A stretch of DNA of 64,000 bases from Streptomyces halstedii (GCA_000720535.1 JOAZ01000035.1:41274-105273), one strand, 5' to 3'. Positions 27,820 to 36,151 are shown, counted from the stretch's first letter. Program-made: numbers and translations. The notes: a model not told the origin generated them from the letters alone.

Positions 27820-28383
27820 GTGCGCCAGTTGTCCGCCCGCGTCCGCCGGGCAGCCGTCACCGCGCTGACGATCGCCGCGTCCACCGCCTGCATGAGCGTC
27901 GGTGAGGACTCCGCGGAACCGGCGCCGGCGCACCCGTCCGGCCGGAAGGAGCAGTCGGCCCACCAGCCGGACGGTGGGACGGTGAGTGGCAGCGGGCGGT
28001 CCGGCCACGCCGGCGGCCGCGCCCACGCGCAGAACGAGCCGGCCGGATCCTCGCGGGCACCGGAACCGGGTGCCTCCGCCCCCACCCCGTCGCCCACCCC
28101 GGACAGGGCCGCCCGTCCCGCACCGCGTCCCGGCACGCCGGAGCCGGACCCCGGAGGTGCTCTGCCCACGCCCGAGCCCAGCACGCCGGCCCCCGACCAG
28201 CCGTCGCCCCCGGAGGCCACCCCGGAACCCACCCCGCCCGCCCCGGAACCGGAGCCCTCGCAGCCGCCGGAAGAGCCCTCCGCGTCCCCGGCCGCGCAGT
28301 TCCGCAGCCGCGCGGCGCAGGCTCCCGGCTGGGCGGAGGCGATGGGGACGCCGATGGCATCACCGCAGGTCGCGCCGGTGTGA
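27820..28383 (+). CDS. Exported Pro-rich protein, possible lipoprotein
   Basis: This 187-residue protein has an N-terminal signal MRQLSARVRRAAVTALTIAA, then STAC, a weak lipobox whose Cys could be lipidated. The rest is highly Pro/Glu/Thr/Ser-rich (PTPSPTPDR, PEPTPPAPEPEPSQPPEEP), compatible with an extended cell-wall-spanning stalk, and ends with an RAAQAPGWAEAMGTPMAS segment. No catalytic domain is seen. GTG at 27820 is preceded by CGGAGG. It lies just upstream of the leader ORF of the DEAD-box helicase on the same strand, apparently as a separate unit. Confidence 0.6.
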   Translation: MRQLSARVRRAAVTALTIAASTACMSVGEDSAEPAPAHPSGRKEQSAHQPDGGTVSGSGRSGHAGGRAHAQNEPAGSSRAPEPGASAPTPSPTPDRAARPAPRPGTPEPDPGGALPTPEPSTPAPDQPSPPEATPEPTPPAPEPEPSQPPEEPSASPAAQFRSRAAQAPGWAEAMGTPMASPQVAPV

Positions 28384-28430
28384 GCCGGGTCGCGAGGACG
28401 GCGGTTTGCGCGAAGTGGGGGAGAGTGCGT

Positions 28431-28523
28431 ATGGTAGTAGATCGTTTGATCCATTGCCCGGCGCCGACACAGAAGAGCGCCGTGTGGCGCGTACTCTCCC
28501 TTGCCGTGGCTGGACCGCATTGA
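28431..28523 (+). CDS. 30-codon leader ORF upstream of the DEAD-box helicase gene
   Basis: This short ORF reads MVVDRLIHCPAPTQ... and ends ...LSLAVAGPH. It has an excellent ribosome site, GGGGGAGAG, six bases before ATG, better than that of the helicase gene itself, whose start is 69 bp further on. The region has AT-richer stretches typical of Streptomyces promoters and leaders. The arrangement suggests a leader peptide or translational attenuator for the helicase, since RNA helicase genes are often controlled through their 5' leaders. It is not homologous to anything I recognise. Confidence 0.5.
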   Translation: MVVDRLIHCPAPTQKSAVWRVLSLAVAGPH

Positions 28524-28591
28524 GGCGGTCGAAATTGCGAATCACGGAGTTACGGGCGCGTGCCGAGACTCCGGAAGGTTTCGCATTTCGC

Positions 28592-30856
28592 ATGTCAATT
28601 TCCAGTTCTGACCGTACCGCCATGCCCGAGAACGACGCGATCGTCGAAGGCGCCCACGAGGTCGTCGAGATCGCCGAGGCCGTAGTGGCCGCCGAGACCC
28701 CCGTCGACACCGCTCCCACCGCGACGGCCGACGCCGCCGGTGAAGCCGTCGCCGAGGACGTCTCCGCCGAGGACCTCACCGACGAGGCCGCCTCCGACGA
28801 GGCCGCCTCCGCCGAGGACGCCGAGCCGACCGTCACGTTCGCCTCGCTCGGACTGCCCGAGGGCATCGTCCGCAAGCTCGCGCAGAACGGCGTGACCGCC
28901 CCCTTCCCGATCCAGGCCGCGACCATCCCGGACGCCCTGGCCGGCAAGGACATCCTGGGCCGCGGCCGTACCGGCTCCGGCAAGACGCTCTCCTTCGGCC
29001 TGCCGACCCTGTCCGCACTGGCGGGCGGCCGCACCGAGAAGAAGAAGCCCCGCGCGATCATCCTCACGCCGACCCGTGAGCTCGCGATGCAGGTCGCGGA
29101 CGCGCTCCAGCCCTACGGCGACGTGCTCGGCCTGAAGATGAAGGTCGTCTGCGGCGGTACGTCGATGGGCAACCAGATCTACGCCCTGGAGCGCGGTGTC
29201 GACATCCTCGTCGCCACGCCGGGCCGTCTGCGCGACATCATCAACCGCGGCGCCTGCTCCCTGGAGGACGTCCAGGTCGCGGTCCTCGACGAGGCCGACC
29301 AGATGTCCGACCTGGGCTTCCTGCCCGAGGTCACCGAGCTGCTCGACCAGATCCCCGGCGGCGGCCAGCGCATGCTCTTCTCCGCCACCATGGAGAACGA
29401 GATCGGCACGCTGGTCAAGCGCTACCTGAGCAACCCGGTCACCCACGAGGTGGACAGCGCCCAGGGCAACGTCTCGACCATGTCGCACCACGTCCTCGTC
29501 GTGAAGCCGAAGGACAAGGCGCCCGTCACGGCCGCGATCGCCGCCCGCAAGGGCCGCACGATCATCTTCGTCCGCACCCAGCTGGGCGCCGACCGCATCG
29601 CCGAGCAGCTCATCGAGTCCGGCGTGAAGGCCGACGCGCTGCACGGCGGCATGACCCAGGGCGCCCGTACGCGGGTCCTGGAGGACTTCAAGAAGGGTTA
29701 CGTCAACGCCCTCGTCGCGACCGACGTCGCCGCCCGCGGTATCCACGTGGACGGCATCGACCTGGTCCTGAACGTGGACCCGGCCGGTGACCACAAGGAC
29801 TACCTGCACCGTTCGGGCCGTACCGCCCGAGCCGGCAAGTCCGGTGTCGTCGTCTCGCTGGCGCTGCCGCACCAGCGCCGCCAGATCTTCCGCCTCATGG
29901 AGGACGCGGGCGTCGACGCCTCGCGCCACATCGTGCAGGGCGCGGGCGTCTTCGAGCCGGAGGTCGCCGAGATCACCGGTGCCCGCTCGCTCACCGAGGT
30001 CCAGGCCGACTCCGCGAACAACGCGGCCAAGCAGGCCGAGCGCGAGGCCGCCGACCTGACCAAGCAGCTGGAGCGCGTCCAGCGCCGTGCCGTCGAGCTG
30101 CGCGAGGAGGCCGACCGCCTGGTCGCCCGTGCCGCCCGCGAGCGGGGCGAGGACCCGGAGGCGGCGGTGGCCGAGGTGGCCGCCGAGGCCGAGGCCGCGC
30201 TCGTGGCCGCCGTGTCCGTCCCGGAGCAGCCGGCCGCGCGCGACGACCGCCGCGACGACCGGGGCAACTTCAACCGCCGTGACGACCGCGGTGGTTACCG
30301 TGGCGGCAACGACCGCGGTGGCCGCTCCTCCGAGCGTCGTGACGACCGTGGTGGCCGTTCGTTCGAGCGTCGTGACAACGACCGTCCGGCGTTCCGCGAG
30401 CGCCGTGACGACCGTCCCTCGGGCGGGTTCCGCTCCGGTGGCGGTGACCGTCGTGACGACCGTGGTGGTCGTTCCTTCGAGCGTCGTGACAACGACCGTC
30501 CGGCGTTCAACCGCGACCGCCGCGACGACCGTCCCTCGGGCGGGTTCCGCTCCGGTGGCGGTGACCGTCGTGACGACCGTGGTGGCCGTTCCTTCGAGCG
30601 TCGTGACAACGACCGTCCGGCGTTCAACCGCGACCGCCGCGACGACCGCCCCTCCGGCGGCTTCCGCTCCGGTGGCAGCGACCGCCCCTTCAACCGCGAC
30701 CGTCGTGACGACCGTCCCTCGGGCGGCTTCCGCTCCGGCGGCAACGACCGCCCGACCGGCCGCCGTGACGACCACCGCGGGGGCACCGGCACCGGCACGA
30801 GCACCGGTTCCTTCGGCCGCCGCGACGACAAGCCCCGCTGGAAGCGCAACGGCTGA
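28592..30856 (+). CDS. DEAD-box ATP-dependent RNA helicase with repetitive Arg/Gly/Asp tail
   Basis: This 754-residue helicase starts with a 75-residue acidic Ala/Glu/Val extension. The two-domain core follows: Q motif FPIQAATIPDAL, Walker A GRGRTGSGKT, PTRELAMQV, DEAD in VAVLDEADQMSDLGF, SAT in MLFSATM, then TIIFVRTQ, DVAARGIHVDGIDLVLN and HRSGRTARAGKSG. A charged coiled segment (about 480-545) is followed by about 200 residues of repeats built from RRDDRGGRSFERRDNDRPAF and RPSGGFRSGG units. The tail resembles RGG boxes that bind RNA and promote condensation. I chose ATG at 28592. The function is probably RNA remodelling in cold adaptation or degradosome-like roles (inference). Confidence 0.92.
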   Translation: MSISSSDRTAMPENDAIVEGAHEVVEIAEAVVAAETPVDTAPTATADAAGEAVAEDVSAEDLTDEAASDEAASAEDAEPTVTFASLGLPEGIVRKLAQNGVTAPFPIQAATIPDALAGKDILGRGRTGSGKTLSFGLPTLSALAGGRTEKKKPRAIILTPTRELAMQVADALQPYGDVLGLKMKVVCGGTSMGNQIYALERGVDILVATPGRLRDIINRGACSLEDVQVAVLDEADQMSDLGFLPEVTELLDQIPGGGQRMLFSATMENEIGTLVKRYLSNPVTHEVDSAQGNVSTMSHHVLVVKPKDKAPVTAAIAARKGRTIIFVRTQLGADRIAEQLIESGVKADALHGGMTQGARTRVLEDFKKGYVNALVATDVAARGIHVDGIDLVLNVDPAGDHKDYLHRSGRTARAGKSGVVVSLALPHQRRQIFRLMEDAGVDASRHIVQGAGVFEPEVAEITGARSLTEVQADSANNAAKQAEREAADLTKQLERVQRRAVELREEADRLVARAARERGEDPEAAVAEVAAEAEAALVAAVSVPEQPAARDDRRDDRGNFNRRDDRGGYRGGNDRGGRSSERRDDRGGRSFERRDNDRPAFRERRDDRPSGGFRSGGGDRRDDRGGRSFERRDNDRPAFNRDRRDDRPSGGFRSGGGDRRDDRGGRSFERRDNDRPAFNRDRRDDRPSGGFRSGGSDRPFNRDRRDDRPSGGFRSGGNDRPTGRRDDHRGGTGTGTSTGSFGRRDDKPRWKRNG
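30320..30770 (+). repeat. Tandem repeats encoding the helicase C-terminal tail
   Basis: Units of about 117 bp (39 codons) recur, each containing GTCGTGACGACCG-type blocks, CGTTCCTTCGAGCGTCGTG and CGTCCCTCGGGCGGGTTCCG. At least two full and two partial copies are highly similar at DNA level, as expected from recent unequal crossing-over. Copy number probably varies between strains. Confidence 0.75.
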
Positions 30857-30884
30857 CCGTCGCCGCCGCTGAACTGATCGACGC

Positions 30885-30924
30885 GCAGGGCCCGTACAGC
30901 ACTCCGGTGCCGTACGGGCCCTGC
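30885..30924 (+). terminator. Terminator of the DEAD-box helicase gene
   Basis: GCAGGGCCCGTAC (30885-30897) pairs perfectly with GTACGGGCCCTGC (30912-30924), 28 bp after the stop. Confidence 0.85.
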
Positions 30925-31177
30925 GTCGTGAACGGGCTCGTGAACGGGACGGACACGGAAGGCCCGGACGGCCCGGACGGCCCGGGACCGGCGGCCGCGC
31001 CCCGACCGGGGCCGTGCGGGGCGCCACGGCGCTGCGGGAGGCCCCCTGACGGGAGCCACGACGCGGGCGGTGGCTTCCGGAACCGTCCGGCCCCACGCCC
31101 GCCTCCACGCCCCGGCACCGGATACCCGATCGGCTGCCGAGCCGTGTGCCGCTATGCTTCGGGGGGTGATCCATCAG

Positions 31178-31251
31178 GGGCCGTTAGCTCAATTGGTCAG
31201 AGCAGCGGACTTTTAATCCGTTGGTTGTGGGTTCGAGTCCCACACGGCCTA
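31178..31251 (+). tRNA. tRNA-Lys (anticodon TTT)
   Basis: It begins GGGCCGT and ends ACGGCCT plus discriminator A; the first pair is G-U. The anticodon loop CTTTTAA holds TTT, and the T arm is TGGGTTCGAGTCCCA. It is 74 bases, with CCA not encoded. A GC-rich imperfect hairpin follows at about 31288-31325 and may terminate it. Confidence 0.96.
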
Positions 31252-31703
31252 CCGACAGCAGGGCGGGGGAAACTTCTCTGACCTGCTACTTGGCGCCTCG
31301 ACCGGCCTCGGCCGGACGGGGCGCTTTCGTCTTTCCCGGACTCTTGCGTGAGCGATGCGCGTGAGCGGCCCTGCCCAAACCAGTACAGCATTCGCCCGTG
31401 CACCACGGTCGCAGATCCGGCCGAGGACCGTGCCGCCCACGCCCTGCGGACCGCGACATCGCACATACCGCCACCGGCCCCGGCTGACCCGCCCTCGCCA
31501 CCGTCCTCGCCGACGCCGAAGCCGGCGGACACCAGCGCTCTTCCTCCACCGGCCAGCCGTCGAAGCCGGCCGCGACTCCCACGAGCCGTCCGACCCGCCC
31601 ACACCTCTGATCCGGACGAGGCACGAACAGCTTGGCCAGTGTGGTCAGTCTCGGGAACGGATTGGGCTGGTGGATGGCGCACAGTCCGCCCGGCTCCGGC
31701 AGG
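31252..31703. other. Gene-free stretch between tRNA-Lys and ydcF
   Basis: This 452-bp region contains, after the tRNA, the dyad GGCGCCTCGACCGGCCTCGGCCGGACGGGGCGC (31288-31320), a likely tRNA terminator. The remainder has open frames on the minus strand whose translation (for example LPDLPEPGGLCAIHQPNPF) is less Arg-rich than usual shadows, but no domain or start is recognisable. It could be degraded coding sequence. It adjoins a tRNA gene 3' end, a common integration spot, but I find no att-like duplication. Confidence 0.35.
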
Positions 31704-32372
31704 TCAGGAAGAGATGAGACGGCTGGTGAAGCCGTCGCGGATGAGGGATTCGTATGCTGCATGCACGTCCTCCGGGACCTCCTGCGCGATGGCGAATCCG
31801 AGCTTCGGATACTCGATGACCCGCTGGAGATCGCCGACGAGCATGTCCAGGACGAGTTTCTCGTCGCCGATGGACTTCACGTAGTCGTCGAACTCCAGCG
31901 GCTCCGACGCGCAGAGGATCTCGACGTCGGGCCACAGTTTGCGGGCGGTCGCGAACGACCGTCGTTCCATGTAGGGCTTGGAGACCAGCAGCACCGTCGT
32001 CGGGGTGATGCCGGCGGCGGCGAGGACCTCTCGGGAGAAGGCGACGTTCTGCCCGGTGTTGCCGGCCTCCGGTTCAAGCAGGATCGCCTCGGCGGGGACG
32101 CCGAGGTCGATGGCGTGCTCGCGGAAGTGGACGGCCTCGCCGCGCGGGAAGACCTTGGCGGTGGTGGGGCTGTTGCCGCCGGTGAAGACCAGGGTCGGGA
32201 ACAGCCCGGCGCGGTACAGCTCGACGGAGTGGGTGGCGACACCGAGGTCGTGGCTGCCCAGCCCGATCGCCACATCGACGGGCCGCAGCTGGTGGTGCAT
32301 CTGGTGGTAGTCCCAGAGCAGCGCGGCCCGGTGCCACTGGTCCTCGGTAATGGCCTGCTGGTTGTCGCTCAC
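31704..32372 (-). CDS. YdcF/DUF218 family protein
   Basis: This 222-residue protein has the DUF218 fold. DVAIGLGSHDLGVATHS opens the core, LVFTGGNS supplies the GG-N motif, and REHAIDLGVPAEAILLEPEAGNTGQNV carries the Glu-Asn-T signature. VLLVSKPYMERRSFATARK contains the Arg pair. The family binds S-adenosylmethionine in E. coli YdcF and elsewhere acts in envelope metabolism (SanA/ElyC). This copy has no membrane segment, so it is cytoplasmic. GTG at 32372 has AGGGAGA upstream. It lies immediately downstream of a truncated gene on the same strand. Confidence 0.82.
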   Translation of the reverse strand: MSDNQQAITEDQWHRAALLWDYHQMHHQLRPVDVAIGLGSHDLGVATHSVELYRAGLFPTLVFTGGNSPTTAKVFPRGEAVHFREHAIDLGVPAEAILLEPEAGNTGQNVAFSREVLAAAGITPTTVLLVSKPYMERRSFATARKLWPDVEILCASEPLEFDDYVKSIGDEKLVLDMLVGDLQRVIEYPKLGFAIAQEVPEDVHAAYESLIRDGFTSRLISS

Positions 32373-32417
32373 GCGTTTCTCCCTGGTCACCGTCGCCGAG
32401 GGCCGGTCGTCGACCGA

Positions 32418-32901
32418 GGGTTTCGTATGGGCGGGCGGCACCCTCTAGCTTGCCGGACGTTTTTTCCGTGACCACCGCGAGGGAGAGGTCGAGCTGGGGG
32501 ACACGTCGCGGAATGTCGAGCTGGACGAAGATCGCGCGAGCCTCGGCGTAGGAGTGGTGGGCGGAGAGGGGGCCGAGCACAGAGCCTTGGTCGCGCTTGA
32601 GGTCACCGAGCAGCGTGGTCGAGCGGACGAAAAGGTACAGGCCCTTTTCGTCCAGTTCCCGGGCGTTGAACCGCACCAACCAGCGGCTGAGCAGGCTGTC
32701 GGCGAAGGCGAAGTTCTGACGGGAGAGCGCGACCACGACGCGGTCCAGGTCGTCCGCCCACGATTTGTATTCCCAGGCTCGGGGGCCGGCGGGGGTGACG
32801 TGCCGTCCGGCGCCTTGCACGATGCCGGCCATCTCCGACAGGAGCGTCTCGAAGCGCAGGTGGGCGGCGGCGTCCGCGCGTCCGAGGGCGGTTACGGGCA
32901 C
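32418..32901 (-). pseudogene. Truncated gene fragment, N-terminal part of a helical-repeat protein
   Basis: About 160 codons read cleanly with protein-like composition: from VTALGRADAAAHLRFETLL through RAWEYKSWADDLDRVVVALS, SRWLVRFNARELDEKGLYLF and AEARAIFVQLDIPRRV to TSGKLEGAARPYETL. The helical pattern resembles TPR-like regulators of Streptomyces. After PYETL the frame runs into the ydcF ribosome site and through ydcF out of frame, so the C-terminal half is missing. The only plausible start is GTG at 32901 without a Shine-Dalgarno. I judge it a remnant left by a deletion whose right side is ydcF. Homology to a specific family is from memory of similar sequence. Confidence 0.55.
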
Positions 32902-32954
32902 CTGCGTGAGCGGCCCGCCGTGAGCGGGCCCCGTCGGGAGATCGTCCGGCCCCC

Positions 32955-34193
32955 TCACCCCGCCCACCGCCCCGTGAGGAACGCCAGGGCCACCAGCGCG
33001 CTCAGCGGTGCCGTCACGCACAGGTACGCCGTCCTGAACCACGGGCGGCGCAGGCTCAGTGCCGCGAGGGCCGTCCACAGCGGCCACCACAGCAGGGTCG
33101 CGCGGGGGACGGACGTGTACCAGTACGAGGTTCCCAAGGCCCACAGGCTCAGCGTGACGTACACCGTCTCCGGCCAGCGGCGGTGTCGTACCAGCAGCCC
33201 GACCAGGGCCAGGCCCACCAGCATCGCCGCCAGTTCCGCCTGGAACATCGCCGCGTAGCCCGTCGTGTGCAGGCCGTCGAACGCCGCGTGCCACGTGTTG
33301 GTCCACGCCTCCCACGGGGTGTGGAACTCGCGGTACCAGCCGCGCTCCTGTGCGTGCTTCCACGCCATCCAGTCATCCGTGTGCGCGTGCAGGTACCAGC
33401 TGTACGCGGCCGGCGGCAGCGCGGGCAGTGCCGGCCAGCCCCACCCGCGCCAGTCCCGTCGGGTCCTCGCGGAGAGCGCGAAGAGTACGGCGATCGCGGC
33501 GGCCAGGAACAGGCCGCTCACCCGTACCGTCGTCGCCAGCGCGGTCAGCGCGCACGCCCACGCCCAGCGGTGGCGCTGGGCGGCCAGCCAGGCCGGGAGC
33601 GCGAACGCCAGGAACAGCGCCTCCGTGTAGCCGGCCGCCAGGAACACCGCGCACGGGGAGAGCAGGAAGAACAGGGCCGTGCGCCGGCCGTCGGTGTCCT
33701 CGGGGACGTGGGAGCGGGCTATGCGGGAGAGGGCCACCACCGCCACGGCTCCCGCGATCAGTGAGATCAGCAGGCCCGCCGCCGTCCAGCTCGGGACGAC
33801 GGTGTGCACGGCCCTCAGGAGCAGTGGGAAGCCCGGGAAGAAGGCCTCCCTGTTGTCCCAACTCACCGTCCAGGGGCCCGCGTCGGCCGGGAAGTAGCCG
33901 TCTCGCGCTATGTGCACGTAGTGGTTCGCGTCCCAGTGCTGGAACGGCGCCAGGACGGACCCCGCCTCCCGTACGTCGGAGCCCTGGGGAAACAGCCACC
34001 GCGCACCGTGGGCCGTGATCCACACGGACACGCGCGTCAGGAGGTAGAGCCACAGCACTCTGCGGTCCGCGGGAGTGAGCCAGGCCACCGCCCCGTCGAA
34101 CCGGGCCGCCCAGGACGGGCGCGGCACGGACTCGGGCTCGGGGCTCTCGGGCTGGGGCGGGGCGGGCCGCAGCCCGGGGGACAACGTGGACAC
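32955..34193 (-). CDS. Multi-spanning mannosyltransferase-like (PIG-V/GT-C type) membrane protein
   Basis: This 412-residue protein has about ten hydrophobic helices. After the first (VLWLYLLTRVSVWITAHG) a large outer loop contains FQHWDANHYVHIARDGYF, with the Asp-rich turn typical of GT-C glycosyltransferases, and then NREAFFPGFPLLLRAV. This is the signature of the PIG-V-like mannosyltransferase family of actinobacteria, which use polyprenyl-phosphate sugars outside the membrane. The C-terminal helices lie around VTLSLWALGTSYWY. ATG at 34193 is the natural start. It is upstream of the truncated gene and ydcF on the same strand. Confidence 0.8.
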   Translation of the reverse strand: MSTLSPGLRPAPPQPESPEPESVPRPSWAARFDGAVAWLTPADRRVLWLYLLTRVSVWITAHGARWLFPQGSDVREAGSVLAPFQHWDANHYVHIARDGYFPADAGPWTVSWDNREAFFPGFPLLLRAVHTVVPSWTAAGLLISLIAGAVAVVALSRIARSHVPEDTDGRRTALFFLLSPCAVFLAAGYTEALFLAFALPAWLAAQRHRWAWACALTALATTVRVSGLFLAAAIAVLFALSARTRRDWRGWGWPALPALPPAAYSWYLHAHTDDWMAWKHAQERGWYREFHTPWEAWTNTWHAAFDGLHTTGYAAMFQAELAAMLVGLALVGLLVRHRRWPETVYVTLSLWALGTSYWYTSVPRATLLWWPLWTALAALSLRRPWFRTAYLCVTAPLSALVALAFLTGRWAG

Positions 34194-34308
34194 TCAGGAG
34201 CCTTTCGGGCACGTCGGGGCGTGCCGGATCGCCCGGTGGAGCCGCCGGGTCACAGGAGTGAGGGGGGAAGGGTGCGGGGCAGGTGGACGAGGGTGCGGCA
34301 GGCGGCGG

Positions 34309-34770
34309 TTACGGCGCCGACGTCGCCTGACGCGTCGATGTCGGTGACAACGAAGTCGTCGGCGCATCCGTCGTCGGCAAGCTCCCCGGGGACGACGACC
34401 TGGTGACGGAATCCGGCGTCCCGGGCAACGTGCTGCTGGGTGACGGCGGCCGCGTCGGCGCTTCGAGCGGCGGTGGCGCGGGAGACAGGGAACCGGGTGA
34501 CGGGCTCGTCGCCGGGGGCGCGGAAGCCGGTGCGACCGGGAACAGGCCGACCGCCGCCGCGCCGCCCCCGCCGACGACCAGACACACCCCTACCGCGAGC
34601 GTGGCCATTCGGCGTCGCCGGGCCCGCAGGCCGCGTACGGTGATGTGCGCGGCCGGGCCCGCCACGGATCGGCCCTGCCCGAAGTCCCCGGCCTGCCGGA
34701 ACAAGGACCGCAACGGATCGCGCGCGCCCTCCGGTCTCCCCGGCCCCAAGGAATCCCGTGGTTCATACAT
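34309..34770 (-). CDS. Single-pass membrane protein linked to a SigE-family sigma factor
   Basis: This 153-residue protein has about 50 cytoplasmic residues (RSLFRQAGDF, ITVRGLRARRRRM), one transmembrane helix (MATLAVGVCLVVGGGGAAAV, about 55-75), and an outer Pro/Ser/Thr-rich tail. Topology and position match the partner proteins commonly encoded after SigE-family ECF sigma factors. Its ATG overlaps the sigma stop by eight bases (34763-34770), so the two are coupled. It has no zinc-finger anti-sigma motif, so calling it an anti-sigma factor would be speculative. Confidence 0.65.
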   Translation of the reverse strand: MYEPRDSLGPGRPEGARDPLRSLFRQAGDFGQGRSVAGPAAHITVRGLRARRRRMATLAVGVCLVVGGGGAAAVGLFPVAPASAPPATSPSPGSLSPAPPPLEAPTRPPSPSSTLPGTPDSVTRSSSPGSLPTTDAPTTSLSPTSTRQATSAP

Positions 34771-35263
34771 CAGGAGCCTCCTTCATGCGGGGGTCCAGCA
34801 GACGGTGCGCGAGTGCCGCCCGTCCGCGGACCAGATGCGTCTTGATCGTGCTGGCGGAAAGCCCGGTCTCACCGGCGATCTGCTCGACCGTGAGGTCGCA
34901 CAGGTAGTGCAGCGTCAGGGTCCGCCGCTGCTGGGCGGGCAACTCCCTGAGCGCGCCGACCAGCACGACGTGGTCCGGGTCCGGCGGCGCCACGTGCCCG
35001 GCCGTGTCGCTCCCCCGGTGCCAGGCGTCCGCCGAGCGACGCCGGAAACGCCAGCGGCTCACCGCCAGGCGCCACGCGACCGTACGGATCCACGCCTCGG
35101 GCTGCCCGTCACGTTCCAGCCGCCCGCGTCGGACCCATGCCTTGACGAACGCCTCCTGTACGACGTCCTGCGCCTCCTGGAGGTCCCCCGTCATCACGTA
35201 CAACTGGCCTGTGAGACGCGCGACCGCCTGGACGTAGAACGCTTCGAACTCCTCGACGGTCAA
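34763..35263 (-). CDS. SigE-family ECF RNA polymerase sigma factor
   Basis: This 166-residue sigma factor has region 2 at about residues 5-70 (EEFEAFYVQAVARLTGQLYVMTG; DLQEAQDVVQEAFVKAW; EAWIRTVAWRLAVSRWR) and region 4 at about 95-160 (LRELPAQQRRTLTLHYLCDL; TVEQIAGETGLSASTIKTHLVRGRAAL). It is the short actinomycete type named SigE-family. ATG at 35263 is the natural start. The membrane partner gene follows with an eight-base overlap. No self-promoter could be identified in the 450 bp upstream. Confidence 0.88.
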   Translation of the reverse strand: MTVEEFEAFYVQAVARLTGQLYVMTGDLQEAQDVVQEAFVKAWVRRGRLERDGQPEAWIRTVAWRLAVSRWRFRRRSADAWHRGSDTAGHVAPPDPDHVVLVGALRELPAQQRRTLTLHYLCDLTVEQIAGETGLSASTIKTHLVRGRAALAHRLLDPRMKEAPDV

Positions 35264-35713
35264 CAGTCACTCCCGGATCTTTCGCTTCACCGGGTATACG
35301 CCCGCCGCCGGGCATCCGGTCGACATCACCCATGGGGAAAGGGCAGTGGCGGTCGTCACAGAAGCCAACAGGGCGATGCGGCCGCGTGGTTCCACGCCCG
35401 GTGCCCGGCGTCGCCCATCTCACCGCCTCGAACGGCGGGCCCGACGTGTTCGCGGCCGATCGGCCTCGGGCGGGACGCGGCGGTGGAAGACCCGAGCCGC
35501 CCGGCGTCGGTTCCCCCTTCCAAGGGGGGAGACGGTGTCGGTCAAGCAGGGCCCGATCACCTTCGACGGCGCGGAGCCCGAGCGCGTCGCTCAGTGCTCG
35601 TACGAGGTCTGGGAGTACGTCGTGCCACCGCCGGTGGAGGGGTGCGCCCCGTGGGCCGAGGGGCGAGCCGCGTCGGTGTGCGGGTACGACTGTGTACGCG
35701 TAGGGCTACGGGG
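35264..35713. other. Spacer upstream of the SigE-family sigma gene
   Basis: This 450-bp region lies between the sigma gene and the small exported protein gene, both leftward. It should hold the sigma promoter and the terminator of the small gene. A hairpin CCCCCTTCC/GGAAGGGGG-type dyad lies near 35511-35528. No credible gene is visible. Confidence 0.3.
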
Positions 35714-35935
35714 TCAGTCCAGCCCCTCTGCCCGCAGTTCGTACATCAGGAGGAACGTGCGGTACGTCTCCGCCGAGACGTCCCGGCAGACGTCGGGACG
35801 GTTCTCGGCGGTCGAGGTGTTGTCGAGGGCACGTCGGCAGGCCGCTTCCGTCTCGGCCTGGGACGGAATGTTCGAGACGAACGCGGCGAGCAACAGGACC
35901 ACGGCCAGGACGACCACGCCGATACGGGTGCGCAT
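35714..35935 (-). CDS. Small exported protein with N-terminal hydrophobic helix
   Basis: This 73-residue protein has an N-terminal signal or anchor (RIGVVVLAVVLLLAAFVS). The outer part of about 50 residues has two cysteines (EAACRRALDN and RPDVCRDVSAE) that could form one disulfide. The C-terminus is helical: YRTFLLMYELRAEGLD. ATG at 35935 is preceded by GAGAGG. I recognise no family. It is immediately downstream (in its own direction) of the array of CCGGTCACCGGG repeats, which occupies its promoter region. Confidence 0.6.
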   Translation of the reverse strand: MRTRIGVVVLAVVLLLAAFVSNIPSQAETEAACRRALDNTSTAENRPDVCRDVSAETYRTFLLMYELRAEGLD

Positions 35936-35960
35936 GGCCTCTCAACGACCGTACGCCCCG

Positions 35961-36106
35961 CCGGTCACTGGGAACGCGTCTGCCCCGGCCGGTCACCGGG
36001 AAGGCGTCTGCCCCTGGCCGGTCACCGGGAACGCGCCCCCGGCCGGTCACCGGGCGCACGTCACCTGGTCGGTCACCGGGTGCGTATCACCCGGCCGGTC
36101 ACCGGG
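35961..36106. repeat. Six-copy palindromic repeat array (CCGGTCACCGGG)
   Basis: Copies begin at 35961 (one change, ACTGGG), 35989, 36018, 36043, 36069 (one change, TCGGT) and 36095. Spacings are 28, 29, 25, 26 and 26 bp, close to two and a half helical turns. Each core CCGGTCACCGG is an 11-bp palindrome around a central base. Spacers are partly related (GAACGCGTCTGCCC; TGCGTATCACC). The array lies between two small leftward genes and 26 bp before the start of the 73-residue exported protein. It resembles iterons or clustered operator sites. Confidence 0.8.
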
Positions 36107-36151
36107 TGCGTGTCACCGGCCGTTTCCTTCCTCGCGCCGGCCGTCCGGCTG

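Noticed and set aside
31252-31703. Integration site of a mobile island at the 3' end of tRNA-Lys
   Set aside because: No integrase gene and no duplicated tRNA 3' end were seen in the following 5 kb; only an empty stretch and a gene remnant.
35961-36106. CRISPR array
   Set aside because: The repeat is only about 12 bp, spacers are about 14 bp and partly similar to each other, and no cas genes are present.
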